A DNA stretch of 35,260 nt from Hydrogenophilales bacterium 16-61-112 (GCA_002257045.1 NCHD01000019.1:1-35260); one strand, 5' to 3'. Shown: positions 9,301 through 18,165, counted from the first letter of the stretch. Numbers and translations: made by a program. Notes: a model not told the origin generated them from the sequence alone.

Positions 9301-9924
9301 TACGGCATGGAAGGCCCCGGCGGCTACCAGTTCGTCGGCCGCACGCTGCAGATGTGGAACCGCTGGCGAGCAACCCGCGACTTCACCGACGGCAAGCCGT
9401 GGCTGCTGCGCTTCTTCGACCAGGTGCGCTTCTTCCCGGTGAGCGAAGAAGAACTCCTTACAATCCGCGAGGATTTCCCGCTCGGCCGCTACCAGTTGAA
9501 GATCGAGGAAACCACCTTCAGCCTGCGTGAATACAACAGTTTCCTTGCCGACAACGCCGCGTCCATCGGCGCCTTCAAGTCGCAGCAGCAGGCCGCGTTC
9601 GACGCCGAGCGCGAGCGCTGGCGTGCAAGCGGTCAGGCCGATTACGCAAGCGATCTGACGGTGGCCGAAGCCGCGCCCGACAGCGAACTCGACCTGCCCG
9701 AAAACGGCCGCGCCATCGCCAGCCACGTCGCCGGCAACGTGTGGAAGGTGGAAGTGACAGAGGGCGCAGAAGTGAAACAGGGCGATCCGCTGGTCATGGT
9801 TGAATCGATGAAGATGGAGTTCACCGTGATGGCGCCGTGCGACGGACGCATCCACAAGATGTTCTGCCGCGAAGGCGGGCAGGTGAGCGCCGGGCAGGAT
9901 CTGCTGGTGCTGGTGAGCGAGTGA
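6322..9924 (+). CDS. Guanidine carboxylase (urea carboxylase family, biotin-dependent)
   Basis: Biotin enzyme of 1200 residues that carboxylates guanidine (or urea) using ATP and bicarbonate. Domains in order: biotin carboxylase, residues about 1-445 (KVLIANRGAIACRI, glycine-rich loop AGGGGIGMR, EVNTRLQVEHGVTEEVTG); a KipA/AHS2-like carboxyltransferase half from about 450 (VIEPGVQSSIQDWPGRTGYW, GVPPSGPMDALALRLANKL); a KipI/AHS1-like half from about 795 (LLVEYGPLVLDLNLRFRVHA); and a C-terminal biotin carrier domain with VESMKMEF, Lys1164 being the biotin site. The fully fused architecture is that of urea carboxylase. The guanidine-II riboswitch in its leader and the adjoining cgdAB genes favour guanidine as substrate. 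Family members differ at a substrate-pocket residue (reported as Asp versus Asn), which I did not map here. atzF follows after 8 nt. Confidence 0.9.
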   Translation: MFDKVLIANRGAIACRIIRTLRRMGVKSVAVYSEADRHSLHVRLADEAVEIGPAPAAQSYLRAEKILEAAKATGAQAIHPGYGFLSENPGFAEDCAASGIVFIGPSPDQMRAFGLKHTARDLAEHNKVPLLPGSGLLSDAGHAQAEAARIGYPVMLKSTAGGGGIGMRLLWSADELVEAFQSVERLARANFKEAGIFLEKYVEHARHIEVQIFGDGKGQVVALGERDCSVQRRNQKVIEETPVPGFTEVQRSSLLATAVRLGKAVGYRSAGTVEFVYDTLSGEFYFLEVNTRLQVEHGVTEEVTGVDLVEWMVREAAGELDLSGFQATPKGASMQVRLYAEDPGKDFQPAAGVLTEVVFSPDARIETWVERGSEVPPFYDPMVAKIIVKGRDRAEALEKMQQVLAQTRVAGIETNLGYLSQIVRDAVFMEGRQTTRYLNAFHYRPATIDVIEPGVQSSIQDWPGRTGYWDVGVPPSGPMDALALRLANKLAGNAEGAAALELTVAGPTLRFNCDARIALAGADMGAELDGQPLANWAAHAVKAGSILKLGAIKDTGCRAYLAVRGGFDVPDYLGSKSTFTLGQFGGHAGRTLRVGDVLHIPWAQNSAIENMLPAALAPTYAHAWEIGVLYGPHGAPDFFTGADIEMFFATDWEVHYNSSRTGVRLIGPRPEWARKDGGEAGLHPSNIHDNAYAIGAVDFTGDMPVILGPDGPSLGGFVCPATIVQAELWKMGQLRPGDTVRFKRLSQTQAEQMEAAQDAAIAGLAAPAAPVLVVDGGPLAEPVLHRTPETDNPVPVVYRRAGDKYLLVEYGPLVLDLNLRFRVHALMTHLQAMAVSGILDLTPGIRSLQVHYDSRVLPLSKLMDLLLAAEQALPAIEDMQVPTRIVHIPLSWDDAATQLAIEKYMQSVRKDAPWCPSNIEFIRRINGLDSIEDVKRIVFDASYLVMGLGDVYLGAPVATPVDPRHRMVTTKYNPARTWTPENAVGIGGAYMCVYGMEGPGGYQFVGRTLQMWNRWRATRDFTDGKPWLLRFFDQVRFFPVSEEELLTIREDFPLGRYQLKIEETTFSLREYNSFLADNAASIGAFKSQQQAAFDAERERWRASGQADYASDLTVAEAAPDSELDLPENGRAIASHVAGNVWKVEVTEGAEVKQGDPLVMVESMKMEFTVMAPCDGRIHKMFCREGGQVSAGQDLLVLVSE

Positions 9925-9932
9925 GGCCCAGC

Positions 9933-11726
9933 ATGAACATCCCGCTCGACATCGCCAGCCTGCGGCGCCTGTATCGGTCCGGCGAGCTCATCCCGCTCGC
10001 CTTGGTGGACGACCTGCTCGCCCGTCTGGCCGGCGAGGACACGCACCATGTCTGGATCAGCCGCCTCGACGCCGACGCACTGCGCGCCTATGCAAGCAAA
10101 CTCGAAGGCCGGGACATCGCGAGCTTGCCGCTGTACGGCATTCCCTTCGCCATCAAGGACAACATTGACCTCGCCGGCCTGCCCACCACGGCCGGCTGCC
10201 CCGAGTTTGCCTACACGCCGAAGCGTCATGCAACGGTGGTGCAGCGGCTGATCGACGCCGGCGCGATTCCCCTTGGCAAGACCAACCTCGACCAGTTCGC
10301 CACCGGGCTGAACGGCACCCGCTCACCCTACGGCGCCTGCCGCAACGCCTTCAACCCCGACTTCATTTCCGGCGGTTCCAGCTCCGGATCGGCCGTCGCG
10401 GTGGCGCTCGGCCTCGCGAGCTTTTCGCTCGGCACCGACACCGCCGGCTCCGGCCGCGTGCCCGCCGCGTTCAACAACCTGGTCGGCCACAAGCCCAGCT
10501 GTGGCGCGCTGTCGACCCGCGGCGTGGTGCCCGCCTGCCGCTCGCTTGACGCGGTGTCGATCTTTGCGCTGACCGCAGAAGATGCCGAGCGCGTGGTGGC
10601 GGTGGCCGCAGGCTTCGACGCCGACGATGAATACGCGCGGCCGCTGGCGCCGCACGGCTTCGACTTCGGTCGCGCGCCGGCTTTCCGTTTCGGCGTGCCG
10701 CTGCAGACGGATCTTGAGTTTTTTGGCAACGCCGAGGCCGAACGCCTGTTCGGCGAAGCGGTGGCGCGCATGCAGGCGCTCGGCGGAACGCCGGTGGGAG
10801 TCGACCTCGCGCCCTTCCTCGACACTGCGTGCCTGCTCTACGGCGGCCCCTGGGTGGCCGAGCGCTATCTCGCCATCCGCGAGTTCTTCGACGCGCAGCC
10901 CGACACCGTCTTTCCGCCAGTGCGCGACATCATCGCCGGCGGCCGCGCCGTCAGCGCCGCCGATACCTTCGCCCATCTCTACAAGCTGCGTGCGTTCAAG
11001 CGCACCTGCGATGCCGTGTGGAACGACATCGACGTCATGCTCACCCCCACCGCCGGCACGATCTACCGCGTGGATGAGATGCAGGCCGACCCCATCCGTC
11101 TCAACTCGAATCTCGGCTATTACACCAACTTCATGAACCTGCTGGATCTCGCCGCTACCGCCGTGCCGGCCGGGTTCCAGACCGACGGCCTGCCGTTCGG
11201 CGTCACCCTGATCGCGCCGCCGCATCAGGACGGCCCGCTGCTGCATCTGGCGTCCAGAATGCAGCAGGCGCTCGGCGGCCAAACGGGCGCCACCGCGCAC
11301 CCGTTGCCCGTAGCCGAACCCATGAACCTGCTGGCGAGCGGCCAGGTCCGCGTCGCCGTCGTTGGCGCCCACCTCAGCGGCCTGCCGCTCAACCCCCAGC
11401 TCACCGAACGCACGGCGCGTTTGGTCGCCACAACGCAGACCGCGCCGAAATACCGTTTCTACGCCCTGCCCGACGGCAAGCGCCCCGGACTGATCAAGGT
11501 GGAAAGCAGAGGCGCCGCCATCGCCTGCGAAGTCTGGGAAATGCCCGCCGCCGCCTTCGGCTCCTTCGTCGCCGGGATCCCCGCGCCGCTCGGCATCGGC
11601 ACGCTGGAACTGGCCGATGGCGCCTGCGTGAACGGCTTTATCTGCGAAGGCATCGGCGTGGCCGGTGCGCAGGACATTACGGAATTCGGGGGGTGGCGGG
11701 CGTGGTTGGCGGCGCGGGATGTATGA
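9933..11726 (+). CDS. atzF: Allophanate hydrolase
   Basis: Amidase-signature enzyme of 597 residues that hydrolyses allophanate to ammonia and CO2, the last step of the pathway. The N-terminal amidase domain has the Ser-cisSer-Lys triad: Lys in FAIKDNIDLAG, the cis-Ser in SGGSSSGSAVA and the nucleophile in GTDTAGSGRVPAA. The C-terminal 140 or so residues (from VAVVGAHLSGLPLNPQL, through YRFYALPDGKRPGLIKV, to AQDITEFGGWRAW) form the gamma-glutamylcyclotransferase-like domain typical of AtzF/DUR1. ATG 9933 is 8 nt after the carboxylase stop and gives MNIPLDIASLRRLYRSGEL, a normal start. It is the last gene of the operon; a hairpin about 50 nt downstream may end the transcript. Confidence 0.93.
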   Translation: MNIPLDIASLRRLYRSGELIPLALVDDLLARLAGEDTHHVWISRLDADALRAYASKLEGRDIASLPLYGIPFAIKDNIDLAGLPTTAGCPEFAYTPKRHATVVQRLIDAGAIPLGKTNLDQFATGLNGTRSPYGACRNAFNPDFISGGSSSGSAVAVALGLASFSLGTDTAGSGRVPAAFNNLVGHKPSCGALSTRGVVPACRSLDAVSIFALTAEDAERVVAVAAGFDADDEYARPLAPHGFDFGRAPAFRFGVPLQTDLEFFGNAEAERLFGEAVARMQALGGTPVGVDLAPFLDTACLLYGGPWVAERYLAIREFFDAQPDTVFPPVRDIIAGGRAVSAADTFAHLYKLRAFKRTCDAVWNDIDVMLTPTAGTIYRVDEMQADPIRLNSNLGYYTNFMNLLDLAATAVPAGFQTDGLPFGVTLIAPPHQDGPLLHLASRMQQALGGQTGATAHPLPVAEPMNLLASGQVRVAVVGAHLSGLPLNPQLTERTARLVATTQTAPKYRFYALPDGKRPGLIKVESRGAAIACEVWEMPAAAFGSFVAGIPAPLGIGTLELADGACVNGFICEGIGVAGAQDITEFGGWRAWLAARDV

Positions 11727-11778
11727 CTGCGAGCGACCCGTGCGATCGATCAGGTTGAGCAGGCTTGACGACAGCTTC

Positions 11779-11810
11779 TCGGCCTTATGTGGAGCGCTAC
11801 ATAAGGCCGA
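11779..11810. repeat. 12-bp perfect inverted repeat downstream of atzF
   Basis: The arms tcggccttatgt (11779-11790) and acataaggccga (11799-11810) pair perfectly over 12 bp around the 8-nt loop ggagcgct, which itself contains the palindrome agcgct. It lies between the convergent atzF (ends 11726) and yceH (ends 11892). It could act as a terminator in both directions, but there is no T-run on either side. The shape also resembles an isolated end or site of a mobile element. The rest of the 165-nt gap shows no gene. Confidence 0.6.
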
Positions 11811-11891
11811 GGTACGGACATACGTGGCGATCTTTTCGACTTGATCGCTCTTGGCCGAACGCGATCTTCAGCCTTTCTCCAATCCGGAATC

Positions 11892-12569
11892 TCAACCGGA
11901 CACGCCGAGTTCTGCGCACAGTTTTCCCACCACGCCTTTCAACGCTTCGACCTCCGACTCCAGCCGCGCCACGTTGACCTTGAGTGCGGCGAGTTCGCTG
12001 ACGCTGACGTCGGCGACCCATTCGCTTGACGGGCTGGCGGGGGCGGATGGCTCGATGACTGGCGAGCCGCTCAGCAGGTGCGCCCAGCGGTTCTCGCGCG
12101 CGCCGGGCTGGCGCGACAGTTCGACCACCATGGCGCCGTCCGGGCGCTCGGCCAGTTCCTGCAGAAAGCCTTCCACCGCCGAGATGTCGGCGAAGCGGTG
12201 CAGACGCTCGCAGTTGATGCGCAACTCGCCTGTGGTCTGCGGGCCGCGAAGCATCAGCACGGTGAGCAGGGCGATGGACTGGGCCGGCAATTGCAGCACA
12301 CGGCCCATGTTGTGGGCGTAGCGGGTGACGCGGCCGCCGCTGGATTCCATCACCAGCGCCGGGCCCTTGAGACTGTCGATGGCGGCCTGTACTTCGGCTT
12401 CGCTGGCTTCGATGAGGGGGTGGCGGCTGGTTTTCTGGTTGCAGCCGGCGACCAAGGCGTTGAGCGATAGCGGATAGGTGTCGGGCACGGTGTGCTGCTT
12501 TTCGCAGAGCACGCCGAGGACGCGGGTTTCGAGCAGGGAGAGGACGGGCAGATGGGGAGCGGTCATCAT
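11892..12569 (-). CDS. yceH: YceH/DUF480 family protein
   Basis: Conserved cytoplasmic protein of the YceH (DUF480) family, built of two winged-helix domains; its molecular role is not established. Family landmarks are clear: LSLLETRVLGVLCEKQHTVPDTYPLS, AGCNQKTSRHP, the second half LLTVLMLRGPQTTGELRINC, and PGARENRWAHLLSG. A coiled-coil-like C-terminus (VNVARLESEVEALKGVVGKL) matches the E. coli protein. The start is uncertain: ATGs on the minus strand at 12656, 12599, 12569 and 12566 are all in frame, and none has a clear ribosome binding site. 12569 is chosen because family homology begins within about ten residues of it. It is convergent with atzF and divergent from the cheW-like gene. Confidence 0.88.
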   Translation of the reverse strand: MMTAPHLPVLSLLETRVLGVLCEKQHTVPDTYPLSLNALVAGCNQKTSRHPLIEASEAEVQAAIDSLKGPALVMESSGGRVTRYAHNMGRVLQLPAQSIALLTVLMLRGPQTTGELRINCERLHRFADISAVEGFLQELAERPDGAMVVELSRQPGARENRWAHLLSGSPVIEPSAPASPSSEWVADVSVSELAALKVNVARLESEVEALKGVVGKLCAELGVSG

Positions 12570-14691
12570 GGCGGGGGGGGCGGAAGGCTGATAGGCCATT
12601 ATGCCCCGGCGTGATGGTGGTGCAGCCGACGCTTTTGCCCGCCTTGCGGCGATCAACCGGAAACGCTTGAGGTGGTCGAACAGCGGCCAGTTTGCGGGTT
12701 TATTGTGCCGCCTCGAGGCGCCCTTCCAGGAGCAGGAACCCTAATGGTGGATCGCGCATGCCTGGTCTGCTACTTGCTTGTTCTCAGGCATTTCTACTTG
12801 ATGCTAGAGCCGATTCGATGAGCAATGCCTCCAATCAGAAGAACGACCTATTCCTGCCTTACATGCGCGACGTTGTCCGCAGCGAGCAGTCCCTGCGCGA
12901 ACTGAACCTGATGTGGCGCATGATCGAGTCTTCGGCCAGGATGAACCCTCTGGCCGAGACCCAATCGATTCTGCAAACCATGACGGCAACGCGGGCCGGA
13001 TTCGACCAGTTGGAACACGAACTGGTTTCGAGCCTGGTGCACGAAAAGTGTGCGAACGTACTGATGGAAATCGGCACCAAGGCGCACTATGTGATCGATA
13101 TCGTGGTGCGCAATCTGTATGAGCGGCACTGCCGATGTCGGCTTTCTCGCCACCGACCGTGATCTATGCGAATTCGTCGCCGGCGTACAGAGCAATGCAG
13201 ACGCCATTCATGCCCGCCTGCTGGCCTATCGCAGCAAGTACACCGTTTACGACGAAATCATGCTGCTGGACCGCGACGGCAATCTGTTGGTCCAGATCGA
13301 TGAGCATTCTGAAGTTGAGGGCAGCATCGACCCGCTGATCGGGCACACGCTGGCTTCGGAACGCTATGTCGAAAGCTTCTGTGCGACCGACCTGCGCCCG
13401 GGCAAGGACAAAGCGTTGATCTATTCGCAGCGGATGCTGCATCCGCAAACCGGCGAGGTGGTCGGCCTTCTCTGTCTCTGCTTCGATTTCGAGCAGGAAA
13501 TGCAGGGCATCTTCAAATCGCATCGTGATCCGGACGAGCGCTCGAACATGCTGTTGCTCGACTGCGATAACCGAGTCATTGCCAGTGCAGACGCGCTGTG
13601 GGTGCCCGTGGGTGCGGTCGTTCCGGTGAACCGGAGCGGCAGCCCGCGCCTGATGATGTTCGGCGGTCGTAAATATCTGGTGCAGACCTTTAGTGCTGAC
13701 GGCTATCAGGGTTATATGGGGCCTCCGGGCTGGCAGGGGCAGGTCATGGTACCGCTCGAGGTTGCGTTTCTGGAAGGCGGCGACCGCTCCCTGTTGTCGC
13801 TCGATCCGGCGATCGTCGACGGCCTGTTGTCGCACGCGCAGACCTTTTCGCCGCCGCTCTACAAGATCATGAAGGCAGCTGAAACCATCCAGCGCGTCGT
13901 GTGGAACGGGCAGGTCATGACCGCCGGCAACACCGTTAATCAGGTTCAGCTCAAATCGGTGCTGAAGCAGATCAGTGAAACCGGCAACCGCAGCAACGAA
14001 TTGTTTTCGCAATCCATCAGTAACCTGTACGAAACCGTACTGAGTTCGAGTTTGCGCGGGGCGGAGTTCATGACGCACCTGCTGGTCGACCTGCTCGACC
14101 GTAATTTGTACGAGCGCGCCAACGACTGCCGCTGGTGGGCGTTGACGCCGGCATTGCGCAACGCGCTGGCGGCACCTGCGCGGACCGAGGCCATGCTCAG
14201 GAACATCAGCGGCATCCTCGCCTACATCAATAGCCTGTATACCGTCTATACCCGGATTTTTGTGTACGACAAAAGTGGGCGGATCATCGCCAGCACCTGT
14301 CTGGCGCAGCAGGGTGAGGACCGGGCCATGGTCGGCACCACGGTCGAGCATGACACGCTTGCATCGGTGTTGTCGCTGGCGACCGAGCAGGATTACCACG
14401 TCAGTCCATTTGCAGCGACACCGCTGTACGAAGGATTGCCGACTTATGTCTATCACGCTGCGATTCGCCATCCGGACAAGCCGAAAGTGATCGTCGGCGG
14501 GATCGGCATCGTGTTCGACGCCGCGCCACAGTTCGCTGCGATGCTGCAGGGCGGCTTGAATGGAAAGTCCGGCACCACGGCATTCTTCATCGACCGCAGT
14601 GGCCGCATTATTGCCAGCACCGATCGGGCTCGTCCGGTAGGTGGCCTGCTCGATATCGATCCGCAAATCCTGCAGCAGAAAAACGGCTGCA

Positions 14692-14728
14692 GCATAGCAA
14701 CCGTCACGGTTCATGACGGTTGCTATGC
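14692..14728. repeat. 15-bp perfect hairpin inside the cheW-like gene
   Basis: The arms gcatagcaaccgtca (14692-14706) and tgacggttgctatgc (14714-14728) are exact inverse complements with a 7-nt loop. The hairpin lies in coding sequence (encoding SIATVTVHDGCYAS) in the second sensor module. Its purpose is unknown; it could be a chance product of codon choice, a recombination target or an mRNA structure. Confidence 0.7.
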
Positions 14729-15190
14729 CAGCATGGGCTGCACTGTTTCGAACGGCTATCGTGAGTTCAAGGTCAGTGACGATTACCAGGAAGACATCAT
14801 TGCCGTCGTGTTCGAATCCTTTGGCGAGGTGCGCGAACGGCGCGCACTGGGCAGCCAGGCATCCTCCATCATCGAGCACAGTTCACTGGAAAGCGGTGGC
14901 AGGCAGTTCTCGACCTGCTTCATCGAGGGCAATTTGTATGCCCTGCCCGCTGAGTGTGTTCTGGAAGCCCTGCCGGGCTCGGGTGTGCTGCCCATGTCGA
15001 TGGGGGGATTTACCGGCCGTATCGGCATGCTTGCAGTCGAACACGAAGGTGAGGCGAAGAAATTCATCTGGGTATTCGACCTCGGCTACATGGTGCAGGG
15101 CAGATCGTCGGCAATCACCCACACCAGTCAGGTCGTGGTGGTCAGGAACGGGCAGCAAAGCATCGGCTTGCTGGTCGATGCGTTACATGG

Positions 15191-15210
15191 CGTCCCGGAA
15201 TTCCGGGACG
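15191..15210. repeat. 20-bp perfect palindrome in the CheW-domain coding region
   Basis: cgtcccggaa followed directly by its inverse complement ttccgggacg, with no spacer, encoding part of HGVPEFRDEQ. It contains an EcoRI-type GAATTC core. It is probably incidental to the codons, but a perfect 20-bp palindrome is unusual. Confidence 0.6.
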
Positions 15211-15588
15211 AGCAGATTAGTCCCAGCCATTTTGCCCTGGAGACAGGAGACACGTTGGTGCCGCTGATCATAAAGGGCAATCAGGATGGGTTGCTGATAC
15301 AGGTGCTCAATATCGAATACATCTATCGTGCGCTGGAAGGCGGTGAAATGCCGTGCATTCCGTGCCTGCAGGAAGCCGAGATGCAGGCAGCAGCGTAAGG
15401 AGGGTTGCAGGACGATTTCAAGCGCTTCATCGGCGTACTCGGGCTGACTATTGTTTCGTCCCGCAGGTATGGCAGCGTTCATCACGCCCGCTGGCGGTTT
15501 CGAGCAGGGTGCGCTTCCAGACCCCGCGACAGGCATCCGGATCCGGCATGGGGGATTCCGACATGTTGCCAGCAAGGAATGGATGCCG

Positions 15589-17769
15589 TTATTCGATACG
15601 CTGCGCTATGCACTGGCCCGCGCTCGCCGCCGTGCCGCGCAGCAAGGCTTCCATTTCCGCCGCAGGAACCGGCCGGCTGAACAAATAGCCTTGCAGCTCG
15701 TCGCAGCCGTGCTGCTGCAGAAACGCCAGGTGCGCATGGGTTTCCACGCCCTCGGCCACCACCTTGAGTCCCAGCGCGTGGCCGAGGGTGATGATGGCGC
15801 GCACGATGGCGGCGTCGTCGGGGTCGCTGTCGATGTCGCGCACGAAGCTCTTGTCGACCTTGAGGCGGTCGACCGGGAAGCGCTTGAGATAGCTCAGGCT
15901 CGAATAGCCGGTGCCGAAGTCGTCCACCGCGATGTCGACGCCCAGCGCCTTCAACGACTGCATGGCGACATTGATGCGTTCGGCGTCGTGCATGACGAAG
16001 GATTCGGTCAGCTCCAGTTCCAGCCAGGCGGGATCCAGCTGCGCCTGCTGCAGCGCATCGGCCACCGACTGCACCAACCCGGCATGGCGGAACTGGATCG
16101 GCGACAGATTGACCGAGACGCTGATCGACGGCAATCCGGCGCGTTGCCAGGCGCGGTTCTGGCGGCAGGCTTCCTGCAGGATCCATTGCCCGATGGGGAT
16201 GATCAGCCCGGTTTCCTCGGCGATCGAAATGAAGTGGTCGGGCGGGATCAGTCCCTTGACGGGGCAGTCCCAGCGGATCAGCGCTTCGGCGCCGATGATG
16301 CGGCCGCTGGCGACGTCTACGCGCGGCTGGTAGTAGAAACGGAACTCTTCGCGTTCGAGCGCGTGGCGCAGGTTGTTTTGCAGTTCCAGACGTTCGTTGA
16401 TTGCCTGGTTGAGCTCGGGCGTGTAGGCATGATAGGTGTTGCGGCCGGAAGTTTTGGCCTTGTACATGGCGACGTCGGCGCAGCGCAACAGGGCGTCGGG
16501 TCCGTCGCCGTCGCGCGGGTAACAACTGATGCCGATGCTGCAGCCGAGGCCGTATTCCTGTCCGTTATGCAGCCATGGCTGGGAGACGACGTCGAGCAGG
16601 CGCTTGACGATGGCCAGGGTTTCGTCCGCGTCGTGCTGCTCGGTGAGCACCAGGACGAATTCGTCGCCGCCCTGGCGCGCCACGGTGTCGTGGCTGCGAA
16701 CGCAGGTCATCAGCCGGTCGGCCACTTCCAGCAGCAGGCGGTCGCCGACGTGGTGGCCGAGGCTGTCGTTGATCAGCTTGAAGTGGTCTAGGTCGACGAA
16801 CACCACGGCCACCCGCATGGCGTCGCGCTGCGCCTTGGCGATGGCCTGTTCGATGCGGTCGCGCAGCAGCGAACGGTTGGGCAGCCCGGTCAGGCTGTCG
16901 TGGTTGGCCTGGTATTCGAGTGCGGCTTCGTGCTGGCGGCGTTCGGTGATGTCGATCACGGTGCCTTCGAAAAACTGCACGCTGCCGTCGGCATTCCGCA
17001 CCGCGCGCGCGTTCTCGGAAATCCAGATCACGCTGCCGTCGACCCGGTAGACCTCTGATTCGAAGTTGCGCACCACGCCGTGCTCCTGCATCAGGCGCAC
17101 GAAGGCCGTGCGCCGCTCCGGCTGCACGTACAGCTGGCGCGAAATGTCCTGCAGGTGATCGATCAGCGCGTCCGCCGAGACGTGGCCGTAGATGCGCGCC
17201 AGCGCCGGGTTGGCGTTGAGGTAGCGGCCTTCCAGCGTGGTCTGGAAGATGCCCTCGGTGGCGTGCTCGAAAATGCTGCTGTAGCGCCGCACCGCTTCGC
17301 GCAGCATTTCGTTGGCGGCCATGCGCTCGGAAATATCCTGGATATAGCCTTCGATCCAGGCCAGCCGGCCGTCCTCGCTGCGGATCCCGACGCCGCGCTC
17401 GAGTACCCAGCACGCCCGGCCATCGGCGCGCCGGATGCGGTATTCGACCTCGAATGACGTATTGCTTTCCAGCGCCGCGTGAATGGTTCGGCTGACGTCG
17501 TCGCGGTCCTCCGGCAGGGTGATCTGGTCATACGACACGCGGGTGTTGAACACCAGTTCGGCGGGCCGGTAGCCGGTCAGCTTGTGGCATCCCTCGCTGA
17601 CATATTCCATGGTCCAGATGGCATCCACCCGGCAGCGGTAGAGCATGCCGACCAGGTTGTCCGTGATCGTGGTGAGCAGGCGCGTGACGTCGAGCGGCGC
17701 ATCGACCTCCGTTTTGTCTGCTTCGCCCGTCTGCGCGGGCGCAAGCTTGATGGCCGGATTCAGAGTCAT
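15589..17769 (-). CDS. PAS-PAS-GGDEF-EAL cyclic-di-GMP signalling protein
   Basis: Cytoplasmic protein of 726 residues with no membrane segment. Two PAS/PAC sensor units come first: about residues 30-150 ([19 protein letters not shown] ... [13 protein letters not shown]) and 160-285 ([20 protein letters not shown] ... [16 protein letters not shown]). The diguanylate cyclase domain follows with an intact GGDEF at 367-371 and an RxxD inhibitory site (RSHD, 358-361). Last is the phosphodiesterase domain with EAL at 495-497, the downstream ELTESF and [10 protein letters not shown] motifs and VAEGVET. All catalytic signatures look functional, so it may make or break cyclic-di-GMP according to the PAS input. 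The frame is open further upstream, but ATG 17769 gives [19 protein letters not shown], shortly before the first PAS. It is convergent with the cheW-like gene. Confidence 0.93.
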   Translation of the reverse strand: MTLNPAIKLAPAQTGEADKTEVDAPLDVTRLLTTITDNLVGMLYRCRVDAIWTMEYVSEGCHKLTGYRPAELVFNTRVSYDQITLPEDRDDVSRTIHAALESNTSFEVEYRIRRADGRACWVLERGVGIRSEDGRLAWIEGYIQDISERMAANEMLREAVRRYSSIFEHATEGIFQTTLEGRYLNANPALARIYGHVSADALIDHLQDISRQLYVQPERRTAFVRLMQEHGVVRNFESEVYRVDGSVIWISENARAVRNADGSVQFFEGTVIDITERRQHEAALEYQANHDSLTGLPNRSLLRDRIEQAIAKAQRDAMRVAVVFVDLDHFKLINDSLGHHVGDRLLLEVADRLMTCVRSHDTVARQGGDEFVLVLTEQHDADETLAIVKRLLDVVSQPWLHNGQEYGLGCSIGISCYPRDGDGPDALLRCADVAMYKAKTSGRNTYHAYTPELNQAINERLELQNNLRHALEREEFRFYYQPRVDVASGRIIGAEALIRWDCPVKGLIPPDHFISIAEETGLIIPIGQWILQEACRQNRAWQRAGLPSISVSVNLSPIQFRHAGLVQSVADALQQAQLDPAWLELELTESFVMHDAERINVAMQSLKALGVDIAVDDFGTGYSSLSYLKRFPVDRLKVDKSFVRDIDSDPDDAAIVRAIITLGHALGLKVVAEGVETHAHLAFLQQHGCDELQGYLFSRPVPAAEMEALLRGTAASAGQCIAQRIE

Positions 17770-18165
17770 GTTGTGTGATCCCGGACCCGCGACCCATGTT
17801 GGGGTCAGACGTTTCCAGGCTGGATCTCCTCTGTGGCGCGCTGCCCGAAAGCGGGACCGGCCGTTCCGGTGTCCGCCTCGCGCGCTGCGCATGAATGGCT
17901 GATGCAGCCGACTGCGTTCGCGCATCCCTCCGTCTGGCTTAAGCAACTCCTGTTCCAGTTGCGCGCCAAGGCCCGGTGTGCTGCGAGCCGCATGCGTGCC
18001 TGGGCTTGCCGGGGGCGGCATTGTGCCGATTGGCCGGGCCGCAGCGGCGTGCCCCGGGCTGGTGCGGCTTGTCGCCTGGCGCGCACCAGATTGGACCGAT
18101 GCAATGCGGCCTTTTGTATTGGAGTGCTTTTCGGTAGGCTTCGCGCTACTTTCCGGAAACCACCC
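17770..18165. other. Divergent intergenic region with no gene seen
   Basis: These 396 bases separate the GGDEF-EAL gene (leftward) from the P-loop ATPase gene (rightward) and should hold both promoters. The open frames here have no family-like sequence. A ggggtcaga motif at about 17803-17811 resembles the ggggtcag repeats found near 19010. No clear sigma-70 promoter could be fixed by eye. Confidence 0.5.

Larger units (their letters stand above)
12818..15398 (+). pseudogene. CheW-domain sensory protein with duplicated Cache-like modules, split by a +1 frameshift
   Basis: Reading MSNASNQKNDLFLPYMRDVV from ATG 12818, the frame runs to about 13125 and then must shift by one base to continue to 15398. 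In gagcggcact (13121-13130), removing one g restores RNLYER-TADVGFLATD and a protein of 859 residues. Without it the first frame ends at 13162 and the second has only a weak start at 13119. The restored protein repeats a module: RNLYER then YTVYDEIMLLDRDGNLL (from residue about 98), and RNLYERANDC then YTVYTRIFVYDKSGRIIAS (from about 428). Both resemble Cache/PAS-like sensor domains. A CheW domain follows (about 690-840: QFSTCFIEGNLYALPAE, VLNIEYIYRALEGG). No membrane segment or signal peptide is visible, so it is probably cytoplasmic and links a ligand signal to a CheA array. Genuine decay or a sequencing error are both possible. Confidence 0.8.

Noticed and set aside
2-9924. A plain urea-utilisation reading of the carboxylase operon
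   Set aside because: The guanidine-II riboswitch and the paired DUF1989 genes fit guanidine better. The urea reading is kept only as an alternative substrate.
12692-12817. An N-terminal extension of the cheW-like gene beginning at 12692
   Set aside because: The extra 42 residues are Arg- and Ser-rich, unlike a conserved domain; ATG 12818 gives a sensible start.
13119-13162. Programmed +1 frameshifting in the cheW-like gene
   Set aside because: No slippery run, in-frame stop pause or stimulatory element is visible at the switch; a plain insertion or sequencing error is simpler.
17833-18165. An extended start for the P-loop ATPase frame
   Set aside because: The upstream residues are low-complexity and would put the Walker A motif over 130 residues in; ATG 18166 puts it at residue 20.
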